NCBI RefSeq assembly: GCF_003345355.1
Contig: NZ_QQNB01000002.1
Span: forward strand, 1,116,001-1,180,000
DNA from: Sphingomonas aracearum
GTDB lineage: Bacteria; Pseudomonadota; Alphaproteobacteria; Sphingomonadales; Sphingomonadaceae
Reading direction: 5' to 3'
DNA: 64,000 nt
The translations under genes and the position numbers were made by a program. Under the pieces are notes generated by a model. The model made no database searches. It was not told the DNA's origin and worked only from the letters and a program-made list of their open reading frames with translations. Position 1 is the first letter of the stretch, and each line of letters opens with the position of its first letter. Positions 20,767 through 30,247 of the stretch are shown here, in pieces.

Positions 20767-21743
20767 TTCGTGCTGGGCGGGTCCAGCCGGAACTTCAGCA
20801 GCAGGGTCCGCTGCAGCCGGGACTGGTTGTCGTCCGACACGATCCACAGGATGGTGTCGCTTCCCTCGCGCGTGGCGGCAACGCCTTCGTAATTGTCACT
20901 GATGATGGGCGCTTCCAGTCGCGCCACCTCGGTTGGACGAACGATCGCACCGGGCCGGACCGCGCCCGCCGGTATCTCCGTCACGATCACCGGAAACGAA
21001 TAGGGCAGCCGGAACGCCCGGTTGAGCACGATCAGCCGGCCGTCAGGGAGCAGGGTCGCGTCGCTCGGTTCGTATCCCGTGGGCGGAAGGTAGGTGAAGG
21101 CGAAGGACGGGCCCGGCCTGGTCGGGTCGCCCGCGAACACGAGGCCCTGGCGACCCTTCCCGCGAGCGCCCTTCTTCGCCTCGGCGAGCGCCAGAAAGCG
21201 CCCGTCGGGCAGGCGGACCAATGATTCGGCCCCGCCATTGCGCGGCCACCGCCTCATCTCCGGCACCCGGCGCAGGGCCGTTATCTTGGCAAGGCCGGGC
21301 GTGAAGCGACCGATCATGTTGTGATATTCGAAGCCGACCCACGCGGCACCGCTGGCGGGATCGATCGCCAGCGACTCGCTGTCGCGATCGCGCTTGTCCC
21401 ACCCGGTGCCCGGACCGCCGGGCAAGGCGCCACTGGCGGCGCTGCCGATCCGCCGGCCATCGAACGAGAAGCGCAGCCAGTTGCCGCCGTCCCCCAGCAA
21501 AGTGAACCGCCGTCCGTCCGTGGCGATCGCCGAATAGCCGCCGAATGCCGGATCGCTGCCGCTCAATTGCCAGCCGCCCAGCCAGGTGAGCCGGCTGACC
21601 CGGCGGCGCGCAGGGTCCTGCGCGTCGAGGGACACGGGCCTGACCCAGAGCCGCGCGGGCAGCCGAGGCAGGTCGAGCCGCTTTTCGCCGCTCCAGCCGG
21701 GCACCAGCAACAGGACGATGGGGACGGAAAGGAGCGGGCGCAC
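20748..21743 (-). CDS. Exported phytase-like esterase (esterase-like activity of phytase family)
   Basis: This 331-residue secreted protein has a hydrophobic leader (VRPLLSVPIVLLLVPGWSG) followed by a domain of the phytase-like esterase family. Visible blocks are FGGYSAIATDGRRFTLLGDG, DSESLAIDPASGAAWVGFEY, NGGAESLVRLPDGRFLALAE, YEPSDATLLPDGRLIVLNR and ISDNYEGVAATREG. These repeats suggest a beta-propeller. Some members hydrolyse phosphate or carboxylic esters; the substrate here is unknown. The GTG at 21743 follows GGGAGGAA by seven bases, which fixes the start and rules out a longer N-terminus. Confidence 0.85.
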   Translation of the reverse strand: MRPLLSVPIVLLLVPGWSGEKRLDLPRLPARLWVRPVSLDAQDPARRRVSRLTWLGGWQLSGSDPAFGGYSAIATDGRRFTLLGDGGNWLRFSFDGRRIGSAASGALPGGPGTGWDKRDRDSESLAIDPASGAAWVGFEYHNMIGRFTPGLAKITALRRVPEMRRWPRNGGAESLVRLPDGRFLALAEAKKGARGKGRQGLVFAGDPTRPGPSFAFTYLPPTGYEPSDATLLPDGRLIVLNRAFRLPYSFPVIVTEIPAGAVRPGAIVRPTEVARLEAPIISDNYEGVAATREGSDTILWIVSDDNQSRLQRTLLLKFRLDPPSTKARALK

Positions 21744-21914
21744 GCGCGTTCCTCCCGGCAAGCGCGTCGCTTGGCAAGCATGAATGCCAGATAACGGCCA
21801 CATTCAGGCTCGGCTCAAAGCGACTCGCCTAGAACGGCAGCATCGGAAGGGCGCCGCGCCGGCAAGGGAGTTTCGCCGGCACCCCTTCCACCGAATGTTG
21901 AGGGAGTAACGACC

Positions 21915-22265
21915 ATGTTCAAGAAGCTGGTTCTCGCCACCGCCGCGCTGTCGATGGGTGTCGGCGCGATCGTTCCGGTCACTGCCGCCTCCGCGCAGCG
22001 TTACGATCGCTACGAGCGCCGCGACTCCCGCGATGGCTATTACAACCGCGGCTATCGCGATCGCGGCTACCGCAATTATCGCGCCCGCGAGAAGTGCAAG
22101 GACGGTGACGGCGGCACGATCGTCGGCGCAATCGCGGGCGGCCTGCTGGGCCGGGGCGTCGCGGGCCGCGGCGACCACGTTCTCGGCACCGTGCTCGGCG
22201 CTGGCGCCGGCGCTCTGGCCGGCCGCGCGATCGACCGCTCGGATCGCCCGGGATACTGCCGCTGA
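21915..22265 (+). CDS. Secreted glycine-zipper 2TM-domain protein
   Basis: This 116-residue protein carries a signal peptide (cut near ASAQR). A tyrosine/arginine-rich low-complexity stretch (residues 29-60, repeats of YRDRGYR type) is followed by a glycine-zipper domain (GGTIVGAIAGGLLGRGVAG, then GTVLGAGAGALAGRAID). Members of this group are outer-membrane or periplasmic proteins of poorly known function related to the Rick-17kDa family. The start is supported by GAGGGAG about ten bases upstream. Monocistronic. Confidence 0.85.
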   Translation: MFKKLVLATAALSMGVGAIVPVTAASAQRYDRYERRDSRDGYYNRGYRDRGYRNYRAREKCKDGDGGTIVGAIAGGLLGRGVAGRGDHVLGTVLGAGAGALAGRAIDRSDRPGYCR

Positions 22266-22463
22266 CGGGTAAAGGCGCGGGGTGACCCGCGCCGGTCCGC
22301 CCCGAGCGGATTACCCGGCGCGGCCGGCGGGTCGGCTCAAGCCGTCCCGACCGACGGCGGCTTCGCCGCCGTCCGCCCCCGAAGCTTCCCTGAGTTTCCA
22401 GGTTTCTCCCGCGGTTGCGTATCCGGGAGTGAACGTCCCTCGCGTAGCGTATCGAGGGCGGAA

Positions 22464-22493
22464 GGCCGGTGCCCGAAAGGGTGCCGGCCTTTT
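22464..22493 (+). terminator. Intrinsic terminator
   Basis: An 11-base-pair stem (GGCCGGTGCCC with GGGTGCCGGCC, two G-U pairs), tetraloop GAAA, and a run of T. It lies about 200 bases after the glycine-zipper gene, so that transcript has a long tail or a separate small RNA ends here. Confidence 0.8.
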
Positions 22494-22494
22494 T

Positions 22495-22543
22495 GTTCGG
22501 GTTCGGCGCGAGGCGCGAGGCGCCTTTCGCGCCGAACCCGAAC
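22495..22543. repeat. Long perfect inverted repeat
   Basis: A 17-base arm GTTCGGGTTCGGCGCGA (22495-22511) is matched exactly by its reverse complement at 22527-22543. The loop itself folds as GGCGC-gag-GCGCC. The nearly 49-base continuous hairpin directly follows a terminator. It resembles REP-type palindromes; no transposase is present. Confidence 0.85.
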
Positions 22544-22751
22544 CGGCCGGCGGACGAGGCTCGCCTCGATCCGGCCGACGGCTTTGCCGGCGGCGTCCCG
22601 CGAGCCACGTCATCCCTTCACCCCGCGCCGATGGCGAAGCCACCGGCGTGACGTCGGACGGGTTCGCTGTCGCGACCCGCCGGCCGTGCCGGGCGCTGCC
22701 TGGCTGCTTTGCAGCCTCGCAGCGGCGCGGTCGTCGCCGCGCCTCCGCCCG

Positions 22752-23474
22752 TCAGTACATGTGCTGCCCGCCATTGATCGACAGCGTCGAGCCGGTCACG
22801 AAGCCGCCATCCTCCGAGCACAGGAACGCCACGCCCCGCGCGATCTCGTGCGCCTGGCCGAGGCGACCGACCGGGATCTTCGCCACGATCTTCTCCAGCA
22901 CGTCCTCCGGCACCGCGGCGACCATGTCCGTGTCGATATATCCGGGCGCGATCGCGTTCACCGTGACGCCGAACCGCGCGCCCTCCTGCGCCAGTGCCTT
23001 GGTGAAGCCATGAATGCCGGACTTGGCCGCGGCATAGTTCACCTGGCCGTACTGGCCGGCCTGGCCGTTGATCGATCCGATGTTGACGATGCGCCCCCAT
23101 TTGCGCTCGCGCATGCCGGGGAACACCGCCTTGGCCATGTTGAAGCAGCCGCCAAGGTTCGTATCCATGACCTCCTTCCACATGTCGTAGGTCATCTTCA
23201 GGATGGTGGCGTCGCGCGTGATGCCGGCATTGTTGACCACGATGTCGACCGGCCCGAGCTCCTCCGCCACCCGCGCCACGCCCGCCTGGCATGCGTCATA
23301 GTCGCTGACGTCCCACTTGAAGCTCTTGATGCCGGTGCGCTCGGTGAAATCCTGCGCGCGCGCGTCGTTGCCGGCGTAATTGGCGGCAACGGTGATCCCC
23401 AGATCCTTCAGCGCCGTGCTGATGGCCTCGCCGATCCCGCGCGAGCCTCCGGTGACGATCGCAACGCGTGCCAT
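22752..23474 (-). CDS. phbB: Acetoacetyl-CoA reductase (PhbB)
   Basis: This 240-residue short-chain dehydrogenase reduces acetoacetyl-CoA to (R)-3-hydroxybutyryl-CoA for polyhydroxyalkanoate synthesis. The cofactor loop is TGGSRGIGEAISTALK, NNAGITRDATILKM is present, and the catalytic set appears as IGSINGQAGQYGQVNYAAAK (Ser, Tyr, Lys). Its C-terminal FVTGSTLSINGGQHMY is specific to PhbB rather than FabG. An excellent AGGAGA ribosome binding site precedes the ATG. The thiolase and synthase genes are not adjacent. It is cytoplasmic. Confidence 0.93.
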   Translation of the reverse strand: MARVAIVTGGSRGIGEAISTALKDLGITVAANYAGNDARAQDFTERTGIKSFKWDVSDYDACQAGVARVAEELGPVDIVVNNAGITRDATILKMTYDMWKEVMDTNLGGCFNMAKAVFPGMRERKWGRIVNIGSINGQAGQYGQVNYAAAKSGIHGFTKALAQEGARFGVTVNAIAPGYIDTDMVAAVPEDVLEKIVAKIPVGRLGQAHEIARGVAFLCSEDGGFVTGSTLSINGGQHMY

Positions 23475-23511
23475 GCATTCTCTCCTGGGGTGGTCTGACC
23501 TCAGGGAAAAG

Positions 23512-24519
23512 CTAGGCGGAGGCCAACCATCCCGCAAGCTCCCGGCGCAGCAAAGTCTGCAACATTTGAATGCCGCCGGGCGTGTCGTTGAGGCAGGGCA
23601 GATAGGCGAAGTGCGTGCCGCCTGCCCCCTCGAAGCTCTCGCGGCCGCGAATCGCCAGTTCCTCCAGCGTTTCCACGCAGTCGGCGGAAAAACCAGGTGC
23701 GACGATCGCCACCTTGCGCACGCCCTTGCCCGGCAGCGTGGCCAGCGTGGTGTCCGTGGCCGGCCCCAGCCACTCGGCCCGTCCGAAGCGCGATTGAAAG
23801 GCGACGATCAACTCGCGCCCCATCGCGTCCGACAACAGGCGCGCCGTCTTCTGGCAATGGCAGTGATAGGGGTCGCCCAGCTCCAGCGTGCGCTTGGGCA
23901 TGCCATGAAAGCTGACGACGATGGCGTCCGGCACGAACTCCAGCCGCGCCAGGGACTCCTCCACGCTGTCCTTCAACGCCTGGATATAGGCCGGGTCGTC
24001 GTAATAAGGCGGCAAGGTGCGCAGCGCCGGCTGCCAGCGCAAGGTGGCGAGATGCGCAAAGGCCTTGTCATTGGCCGTCGCCGTCGTTGCTGCGCAATAT
24101 TGCGGGTAGAGCGGCGCCACCAGGATGCGCTCGCACCCCGCCGCCTTCAGCGCGTCCAGCCGGCTGGCGATCGACGGATTGCCGTAGCGCATCCCCCAAT
24201 CGACCAGCACGTCCGGCCCGAAGCTGCCGGCCAGCGCCGCCGCCTGCGCACGGGTGACCGCCGCCAGGGGCGATCCCTCGTCCGTCCAGACCTGGCCATA
24301 AGCGTGGGCGGACTTTTTCGGCCGCGTGTTCAGGATGATGCCGCGCAGGATCGGCTGCCACGCGATCGGCGGGATCTCCACCACGCGCCGATCGGAAAGG
24401 AACTCGGCAAGGTAGCGCTTCACCGCCGGCGCGCGCGCCTCGTCCGGCGTGCCGAGGTTCACGAGCAGGACGCCGATCTTGGAGGGCGGCAGGGCGGGAT
24501 GGTCGGCGGGTGGGGTCAT
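23512..24519 (-). CDS. hemH: Ferrochelatase
   Basis: This 335-residue enzyme inserts ferrous iron into protoporphyrin IX, the last step of haem synthesis. Landmarks are GVLLVNLGTPDEA, VVSFHGMPKRTLELGDPYHC (with the catalytic histidine), and FQSRFGRAEWLGPAT. APGFSADCVETLEEL, with the family glutamate, lies near the C-terminus. It is the last gene of a five-gene minus-strand operon and its ATG overlaps the stop of the iorB-like gene by four bases. Grouping with hemC-hemD, which diverge from the same region, fits a haem-biosynthesis neighbourhood. Confidence 0.96.
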   Translation of the reverse strand: MTPPADHPALPPSKIGVLLVNLGTPDEARAPAVKRYLAEFLSDRRVVEIPPIAWQPILRGIILNTRPKKSAHAYGQVWTDEGSPLAAVTRAQAAALAGSFGPDVLVDWGMRYGNPSIASRLDALKAAGCERILVAPLYPQYCAATTATANDKAFAHLATLRWQPALRTLPPYYDDPAYIQALKDSVEESLARLEFVPDAIVVSFHGMPKRTLELGDPYHCHCQKTARLLSDAMGRELIVAFQSRFGRAEWLGPATDTTLATLPGKGVRKVAIVAPGFSADCVETLEELAIRGRESFEGAGGTHFAYLPCLNDTPGGIQMLQTLLRRELAGWLASA

Positions 24520-26732
24520 GCGTTCCCCGGCGATAGGGGAAGCCGGCGCAGGCGCAACCCCGTTGCCGATTGCAGCGCGTTGGCGATGGCGGGCGCAACC
24601 GGCGGCACGGCGAGTTCGCTCACCCCGCCCGGCTCCTCCATGCTGCGGATCAGCTCCACGGTGATGTCCGGCGTGTCGGCAAGCCGCGGCAGCGACAGCT
24701 GCGCCAGCTGCCGCATATCGGCGAGGTTCTCGGTGAAGCCGGTGCTCCCGCCCAGCGCCGCGGCCAGCCCGAACAGCAGCCCGCCCTCGATCTGCTGCCG
24801 GACGATGTCGGGGTTCACCACGCGCCCGCAATCGACGGCGGCGACCAGCCGGTCCACGCGGATCCGCTGGCCCTCGTCGACATGCGCTTCGGCGAGCACC
24901 GCGACATGGCTGCCCCGGAAACTGTGGCAGGCGATGCCCTGCCCGCTGCCGGCCACCCCGCCTTCCCAGCCGCCCAGCGCCGCCGCTGTGGACAGGCATC
25001 GCGCCAGCCGCGCATCGCCGCCGAGCATGCCGATGCGGTACGAAACCGGCTCGCTGCCCGCTGCATGCGCCAGCTCGTCCAGGAAGCATTCGGTGAAGAA
25101 GCAGGTGTAGCTGTGCGCACCGGAGCGCCAGTGCCCCGTGGGTAGGCCGATGTCCGCCGGATGGTGGTCCACCGCCACGGCCGGAAGGCGATAGGGCGGC
25201 ACCGCGCCGGCAATCGCATAGGGATCGCCGCGTCCATCCACCGCCACCGCCGCCTTCGTCACCGGATCGCCCGCGAGCAGCCGCGCCGCCAGTTCGCGCC
25301 CGGTGGCGGGCGCCGCGATCTTCGTCAGCCAGCCCAGGATCTGGCCGCCCGTGCCCAGCCGCGCCGCCATGCGCGCGGCGGCGGGGGGACGATAGCGGTC
25401 GTGCAGCAGATCCTCGGCGCGCGACCAGACGAGCTGCACCGGGCGCCTGGCCGCTTGCGCCAGCACCGCCGCCTGTGCCGCCAGCCCCGGCTCGAGCCCC
25501 TGGCCGAAGCCGCCGCCGATCTGGGTGGCATGCAGCACCACGGCGGCCTCGCTCAACCCGATGGCGGCCGCCGCCGCGCGCCGCGCCGCGCCGGGCGCCT
25601 GGGTGGGCAGCCAGATTTCCAGCCGGTCGCCCTGCCAGTGCGCGGTGGCCGTGGGCGTCTCCAGCGCCGCATGCACCGCCAGCCCCGCGGCGTAATCGGC
25701 GGTGACGACGCGCGCGCCCTTGAAGGCGGCGGACAGGTCGCCGGCCGACGCCATGCGCTGCCCCGGCCCGTTCAGCGCCGAGCCGAGCGCGGCCGCGATG
25801 GAGTCGCTGGAAACCAGGCCACCGCGCGTCTCGAACCGCGGCGACAGCGCCTCCAGCGCGCGATCCGCCGCCCACCAGGTGCTGGCGATCGCCGCCACGA
25901 AAGTGTCGGTGGTGACGACCTGCGTCACCCCGCGGATGCGCTCCGCCGCAGCCCGGTTGGCCGACAGCAGCCGCGTGTCGCCGACCGGCCCCTGCCGGAT
26001 CGATGCGAACACCATCTCGGGCAGCCGCACGTCACCGGCGAAGCTGGCCGAGCCGTCCACCTTGGACGGGCTGTCCAGCCGCGGCAGCGAGCGCCCGTAC
26101 AGCCGGTTCGCCTCGCCTCCCCTCAGCGGCAGCGGATCGGGCAGCGTCTCGCGCGCGGCCTCCGCCGCCAGCTCGCCGAAGCGGAGGCGCTTGTCGCCAT
26201 GGCGCACGAAACCGCCCCAGACCGACAGGCTCGTCCAGTCGGCATCCCAGCGCCGCGCCGCCGCCTTGGTCAGCAGCACGCGGGCCGCGGCCCCGGCGCG
26301 GCGCAGGTCGTCCTCGAACGCCCGCACCGAGCTGGACCCGGCGGTGAGTTGCAGGCCGGAGCGCCGCCACCAGGCATCGCGCAGCAGCGGCGGCAGGGCG
26401 TCGAGCGAGCCGCCAAGCAGTTCCTCCGCGCCCAGCGGGTTGGCATACAGCGCGTTCAGCGGCGCGGGCTCCACCGCCACCTGCCGCCAGTCCGCGCCGA
26501 GATCGTCGGCCAGGATCTGCGGCAACGTGGTATAAACCCCCTGCCCGCCCTCCGCCTGCGGCACGGCGACGCTGACATGCCCGTCCTCGCCGATCTTCAC
26601 CCAGGCGTTGAACACATGCTCCCCGGCGATCGCCGGCAGGTTCGGGGCATAGCGCCGCGGCCACGCCGCCCAGGCGAGCACCAGGCCCACACCGGCGCCG
26701 CCGCCGATCAGGAGCCCGCGCCGCGAGATCAT
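24516..26732 (-). CDS. Molybdopterin-binding aldehyde/isoquinoline oxidoreductase large subunit, exported
   Basis: This 738-residue protein of the xanthine dehydrogenase superfamily is closest in pattern to IorB-like subunits. It has a twin-arginine-like N-terminus (MISRRGLLIGGGAGVGLVLA), indicating Tat export or membrane anchoring. Molybdopterin-binding blocks include TQIGGGFGQGLEPGLAAQAA, ETPTATAHW, and EGGLLFGLAAALGG. The usual partner, a [2Fe-2S] small subunit (IorA type), is not beside it. It overlaps its neighbours on both sides by four bases (DUF1697 gene and hemH), so it belongs to their operon. Substrate unknown. Confidence 0.85.
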   Translation of the reverse strand: MISRRGLLIGGGAGVGLVLAWAAWPRRYAPNLPAIAGEHVFNAWVKIGEDGHVSVAVPQAEGGQGVYTTLPQILADDLGADWRQVAVEPAPLNALYANPLGAEELLGGSLDALPPLLRDAWWRRSGLQLTAGSSSVRAFEDDLRRAGAAARVLLTKAAARRWDADWTSLSVWGGFVRHGDKRLRFGELAAEAARETLPDPLPLRGGEANRLYGRSLPRLDSPSKVDGSASFAGDVRLPEMVFASIRQGPVGDTRLLSANRAAAERIRGVTQVVTTDTFVAAIASTWWAADRALEALSPRFETRGGLVSSDSIAAALGSALNGPGQRMASAGDLSAAFKGARVVTADYAAGLAVHAALETPTATAHWQGDRLEIWLPTQAPGAARRAAAAAIGLSEAAVVLHATQIGGGFGQGLEPGLAAQAAVLAQAARRPVQLVWSRAEDLLHDRYRPPAAARMAARLGTGGQILGWLTKIAAPATGRELAARLLAGDPVTKAAVAVDGRGDPYAIAGAVPPYRLPAVAVDHHPADIGLPTGHWRSGAHSYTCFFTECFLDELAHAAGSEPVSYRIGMLGGDARLARCLSTAAALGGWEGGVAGSGQGIACHSFRGSHVAVLAEAHVDEGQRIRVDRLVAAVDCGRVVNPDIVRQQIEGGLLFGLAAALGGSTGFTENLADMRQLAQLSLPRLADTPDITVELIRSMEEPGGVSELAVPPVAPAIANALQSATGLRLRRLPLSPGNA

Positions 26733-27268
26733 GCGAGGAGCGCGCGCAGCTTGGTCACGGTGTTCCAGTTGCGCGCCGTGGCCACCGCCGGGAACCTGGC
26801 ATTGCGCATGGCCTGGGGGGGCCGGGAGGCGCGCATCGTCTCGCGATCGAGGTAATCGACGTAGAGGACGCGATCCGTCGCGTGCAGCGCCTCGGGGCCG
26901 TCATGGGTCGCCTGGAGGCGCGCGAACGCCTCCTGCCCCAGCGGCTCGCGCAGGAACGTCAGCAGCAGGCGCTCCGGTCGCTCGGCCGCGGCCACCGGAA
27001 ACGGGTTGGCGGCCATCTCGCGATGGAGATCGGCAGCGGTGCGCAGCAGATAATCGGTCGTCAGCCCCCGGCGCCGCGTCGCCTCCTCCAGCTGGGCGGC
27101 GAGCGCCGCAGGATCGATTTCGTCCGCCTCGAACACCACATTGCCCGAGGCGAGCAGCGTGCGCACGTTGCCGAAGCCTTCCGCCTCGACCAGCGCCTTC
27201 AGCTCGGCCATCGGCAGCCGGCCGGTGCCCCCGACATTGACGGCGCGCAGGAGAGCGGCCCAGCGCAT
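26729..27268 (-). CDS. DUF1697 family protein
   Basis: This 179-residue protein of domain family DUF1697 starts [20 protein letters not shown] and includes LLASGNVVFEADEIDPAALA, and near the end NARFPAVATARNWNTVTKL, which are family signatures. The biochemical role is not established. It is coupled by single-base overlap (TGATG) to gpsA upstream and by four bases to the iorB-like gene downstream. It is cytoplasmic, with no signal or membrane segment. Confidence 0.88.
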   Translation of the reverse strand: MRWAALLRAVNVGGTGRLPMAELKALVEAEGFGNVRTLLASGNVVFEADEIDPAALAAQLEEATRRRGLTTDYLLRTAADLHREMAANPFPVAAAERPERLLLTFLREPLGQEAFARLQATHDGPEALHATDRVLYVDYLDRETMRASRPPQAMRNARFPAVATARNWNTVTKLRALLA

Positions 27269-28242
27269 CACCGCTCGCGCGTGAGCGGGCGGGAGAGGAG
27301 CGCGGCGATCACCTCGCGCACGGCGGCGCCTTCCAGCAGGCGGCAGACGGCCTCCGTCACCGGCATCTCGACCCCCGCCTCCGCTGCCGCCTCGCGCAGC
27401 ACGGGCGCGGTGAAGGCGCCTTCGGCCACCGTACGCCGGTCGGCCAGCAGTTCGCCTGCCGAGCGCCCCTCGCCCAGCCCGACGCCCAGCGAGAAGTTGC
27501 GCGAACTGGTGGAGGAACAGGTGAGCACCAGGTCGCCCAGCCCGGACAACCCCGCCAGCGTTTCCGCCCGCGCCCCGCGCGCCAGGCCGAACCGGGTCAT
27601 CTCGGCAAAGCCGCGTGCGATCAGCGCCGCGCGCGCGTTTTGGCCGAGCCGCGCGCCTTCCACCACGCCGCACGCGATGGCGAGCACGTTCTTCACCGCG
27701 CCGCCGATCTCCGCGCCGATCACGTCGGTGGAGGCGTAAGGGCGGAAGGCGGGGCTGGCGATGCGGTCGGCCAGCCGCGCGCCCAGCGCCTCGTCGGCGC
27801 AGGCCAGCGTCACCGCCGTGGGCTGTCCGGCGGCGACTTCGTGCGCGAAAGTCGGGCCGGACAGCACCGCGATCGGCGCGGCCGGCTGCACCTCCTGCGC
27901 CACCTCGCCGACCAGACGGCGGCTCCCTGCCTCGATCCCCTTGGCGCACAGCACCAGCGGCGTGGCGCCGAAATCCACCGCGCCCAGCACGGCGCGCACA
28001 TGCTGCGCCGGCGCCACCACCAGCAGCGCCCCGCAATCGCGAAGGTCGTCGAGATCGTCGGTTGCGCTGATGGAAGAAGACAGCGGCACGCCCGACAGGA
28101 ACAGCGCATTCTCGCGCCGCTCGTTCACGGAGGCGACCACCTCCGCCTCGCGCGCCCAGAGCCGCACCGGCTGCCCCTCGCGCGCGGCGACCTGCGCCAG
28201 GGCGGTGCCCCAGGCGCCGCCGCCGATCACCCCGATCTTCAT
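27268..28242 (-). CDS. gpsA: Glycerol-3-phosphate dehydrogenase [NAD(P)+]
   Basis: This 324-residue enzyme reduces dihydroxyacetone phosphate to sn-glycerol 3-phosphate for phospholipid synthesis. The NAD-binding loop is [14 protein letters not shown], the middle motif is [17 protein letters not shown], and the catalytic lysine is in [18 protein letters not shown]. The C-terminal helix domain has [23 protein letters not shown] 28242 overlaps the tsaD stop by four bases. tsaD-gpsA is a frequent pair in alphaproteobacteria. Confidence 0.96.
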   Translation of the reverse strand: MKIGVIGGGAWGTALAQVAAREGQPVRLWAREAEVVASVNERRENALFLSGVPLSSSISATDDLDDLRDCGALLVVAPAQHVRAVLGAVDFGATPLVLCAKGIEAGSRRLVGEVAQEVQPAAPIAVLSGPTFAHEVAAGQPTAVTLACADEALGARLADRIASPAFRPYASTDVIGAEIGGAVKNVLAIACGVVEGARLGQNARAALIARGFAEMTRFGLARGARAETLAGLSGLGDLVLTCSSTSSRNFSLGVGLGEGRSAGELLADRRTVAEGAFTAPVLREAAAEAGVEMPVTEAVCRLLEGAAVREVIAALLSRPLTRER

Positions 28243-29264
28243 GCCTTCACCCCCGCGCCACGCACCGCTTCCGCGCCTGGGTCCAGCGGCCAGCGCGGGC
28301 GGGCCGGCACGTCCAGCGGATCGGTGAAGCCGGCGGCGAACCGCTCCGCCCCGGCCCAGGCGATCATCGCCGCATTGTCGGTGCACAGCCACAGCGGCGG
28401 CGCGACGAAGCGCAGGCCGTGCTCCGCCGCCAACGCGGAGAGCGCGCCTCGCACCGCGCCGTTCGCCGCCACGCCGCCGGCGACGACGAAGGCGGTGGCG
28501 TTCGGCACTTTGGCGATGGCGCGCGCGCTGCGGTCGAGCAGGCAATCCACCACCGCCGCCTGAAACGAGGCGGCGATGTCCTCCGCACTATACTGGCCAA
28601 CCACCCGCGCTATGGCGCTCTTGAGGCCGGCAAAGGAGAAATGAGGCTCAGGGGAGCCCTTCAGCGGCCGGGGAAAGGCGATCGCACGCGGGTTGCCGAG
28701 CGCCGCCGCTCGCTCCACCGCCGGCCCGCCGGGATAGCCGAGGCCGAGCAGCTTGGCGGTCTTGTCGAACGCCTCGCCCGCGGCGTCATCGATCGTGGTG
28801 GCGAGACGGCGGTAGCGGCCGACCCCCTCTACCGCCAGCAGCTGGCAATGCCCGCCGGACACCAGCAGCAGCAGATAGGGGAAATCCAGATCGGGGTCCG
28901 ACAGCCGCGGCGACAAGGCATGGCCTTCCAGGTGGTTCACCGCCACCAGCGGCTTGCCCGCCGCATGGGCCAGCGCCTTGCCGGTGACCAGCCCCACCAT
29001 CACGCCCCCGATTAACCCCGGTCCCGCCGTCGCCGCGATCGCGTCCACATCGCCCAATCGCACGCCGGCCTCCGCCAGCGCCTGTGCGACCAACGGCTCC
29101 AGCGCCTCGACATGGGCGCGCGCGGCGATTTCCGGCACCACGCCGCCATAAGGCTGGTGCGCCGCTTCCTGCCCGGCAAGCGCATGGGACAGGACGCGGC
29201 GGTCGCCGGTGACCAGCGCCGCGGCCGTTTCGTCGCAGGAGGATTCGAGGCCCAGGATCAGCAT
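28239..29264 (-). CDS. tsaD: tRNA N6-adenosine threonylcarbamoyltransferase TsaD
   Basis: This 341-residue catalytic subunit places threonylcarbamoyl on adenosine 37 of ANN-decoding tRNAs. It starts [18 protein letters not shown] and carries the iron/zinc-binding [50 protein letters not shown] and [16 protein letters not shown]. It is the first gene of the minus-strand operon to hemH and diverges from hemC; promoters for both should lie in the 65-base gap. Length is normal for the bacterial family. Confidence 0.96.
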   Translation of the reverse strand: MLILGLESSCDETAAALVTGDRRVLSHALAGQEAAHQPYGGVVPEIAARAHVEALEPLVAQALAEAGVRLGDVDAIAATAGPGLIGGVMVGLVTGKALAHAAGKPLVAVNHLEGHALSPRLSDPDLDFPYLLLLVSGGHCQLLAVEGVGRYRRLATTIDDAAGEAFDKTAKLLGLGYPGGPAVERAAALGNPRAIAFPRPLKGSPEPHFSFAGLKSAIARVVGQYSAEDIAASFQAAVVDCLLDRSARAIAKVPNATAFVVAGGVAANGAVRGALSALAAEHGLRFVAPPLWLCTDNAAMIAWAGAERFAAGFTDPLDVPARPRWPLDPGAEAVRGAGVKA

Positions 29265-29329
29265 GGCCGGCCTTGTAGCGTTATTCCCACCCGCTTGTCG
29301 CCCGCTTGTCGAACCCGCCCGCATCCGCC

Positions 29330-30247
29330 ATGGCCCACACGATGAAGATGCTTCGCCTCGGCACCCGCGGATCGCCGCTTGCGCTTACCCAGGCCGGCCT
29401 CGTGCGCGACGCGCTGCTCGCCGCCCATGCGATCGAGGTGGAGATCGTGCCGATCCGCACCACGGGGGACCGGGTGCAGGATCGCGCCCTGGCGGAGATC
29501 GGCGGCAAGGCCTTGTGGACCAAGGAGCTCGACCGCGCGCTGCTGGCCGGCGAGATCGATGCGGCGGTGCACTCGATGAAGGACGTGGAGACGATCCGCC
29601 CCCCCGCCATCGCGATCGCCGCCACCCTGCCCCGCGCCGACGTGCGCGACCGGCTGATCGGCGCGCCGGCGATCGAGGCCCTCCCGCACGGCGCCGCGAT
29701 CGGCACCAGCAGCCCGCGCCGCGCCGCGCAGCTCCGCCGGCTGCGCCCGGATCTGGTGCCCGTGGTGTTCCGTGGCAACGTGGACACGCGGCTGGCGAAG
29801 CTGGCCACCGGCGAGGTCGCCGCTACCTTGCTGGCCGCAGCCGGCCTCGAGCGGCTGGGCCGGCACGACACCGGCGTGCCGATCCCTCCCGAGGTGATGC
29901 TGCCCGCGCCGGCGCAGGGCGCGGTGGGGATCGAGGCGCGCGCCGACGATGCGGAAACCGCCACGCTGCTGGCCGCGATCGACCATCCGCCGACCCATGC
30001 CTGCGTGCTGGCCGAGCGCGCGCTGCTGGCGGCGCTCAAGGCGGACTGCCATTCTCCCGTCGCGGCGCTCGCCACCCTAGCGAACGGCGTGATGACGCTC
30101 GCCGCCGAGCTCCTGTCGGAGGATGGGGCGGCGCATGTATCGGGCGAGGCGCAGGGGCAGCCGGGCGACCTCTCCTTTGCCGGCGACCTTGCCGCGGACC
30201 TGTTGCGCCGCGCGCCCGACGCCGTCCGCAAGCTGTTCGCCGCGTGA
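29330..30247 (+). CDS. hemC: Hydroxymethylbilane synthase (porphobilinogen deaminase)
   Basis: This 305-residue enzyme links four porphobilinogen units into hydroxymethylbilane in the haem pathway. It has [17 protein letters not shown], the active aspartate region [32 protein letters not shown] and [16 protein letters not shown]. The cysteine for the dipyrromethane cofactor is in [13 protein letters not shown]; the surrounding glycines of the common form are replaced, which is tolerated in alphaproteobacteria. Of the ATGs at 29330, 29342 and 29348, the first is given. It overlaps hemD by four bases. Confidence 0.94.
   Translation: MAHTMKMLRLGTRGSPLALTQAGLVRDALLAAHAIEVEIVPIRTTGDRVQDRALAEIGGKALWTKELDRALLAGEIDAAVHSMKDVETIRPPAIAIAATLPRADVRDRLIGAPAIEALPHGAAIGTSSPRRAAQLRRLRPDLVPVVFRGNVDTRLAKLATGEVAATLLAAAGLERLGRHDTGVPIPPEVMLPAPAQGAVGIEARADDAETATLLAAIDHPPTHACVLAERALLAALKADCHSPVAALATLANGVMTLAAELLSEDGAAHVSGEAQGQPGDLSFAGDLAADLLRRAPDAVRKLFAA

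Larger units (their letters stand above)
22266..22751. other. Palindrome-rich intergenic region
   Basis: This 486-base stretch has no convincing gene. It holds the terminator at 22464-22493, the 49-base hairpin at 22495-22543, and shorter inverted repeats. Examples are GGACGGCGG around TTC near 22360 and GGCTGC-ttt-GCAGCC at 22702-22716. The density of hairpins suggests several repeat elements or an untranslated RNA. Confidence 0.6.

Noticed and set aside
22282..22750. Open frames through the palindrome-rich region
   Set aside because: Composition is proline/arginine-rich and the frames cross a terminator and a perfect hairpin; no homology visible.
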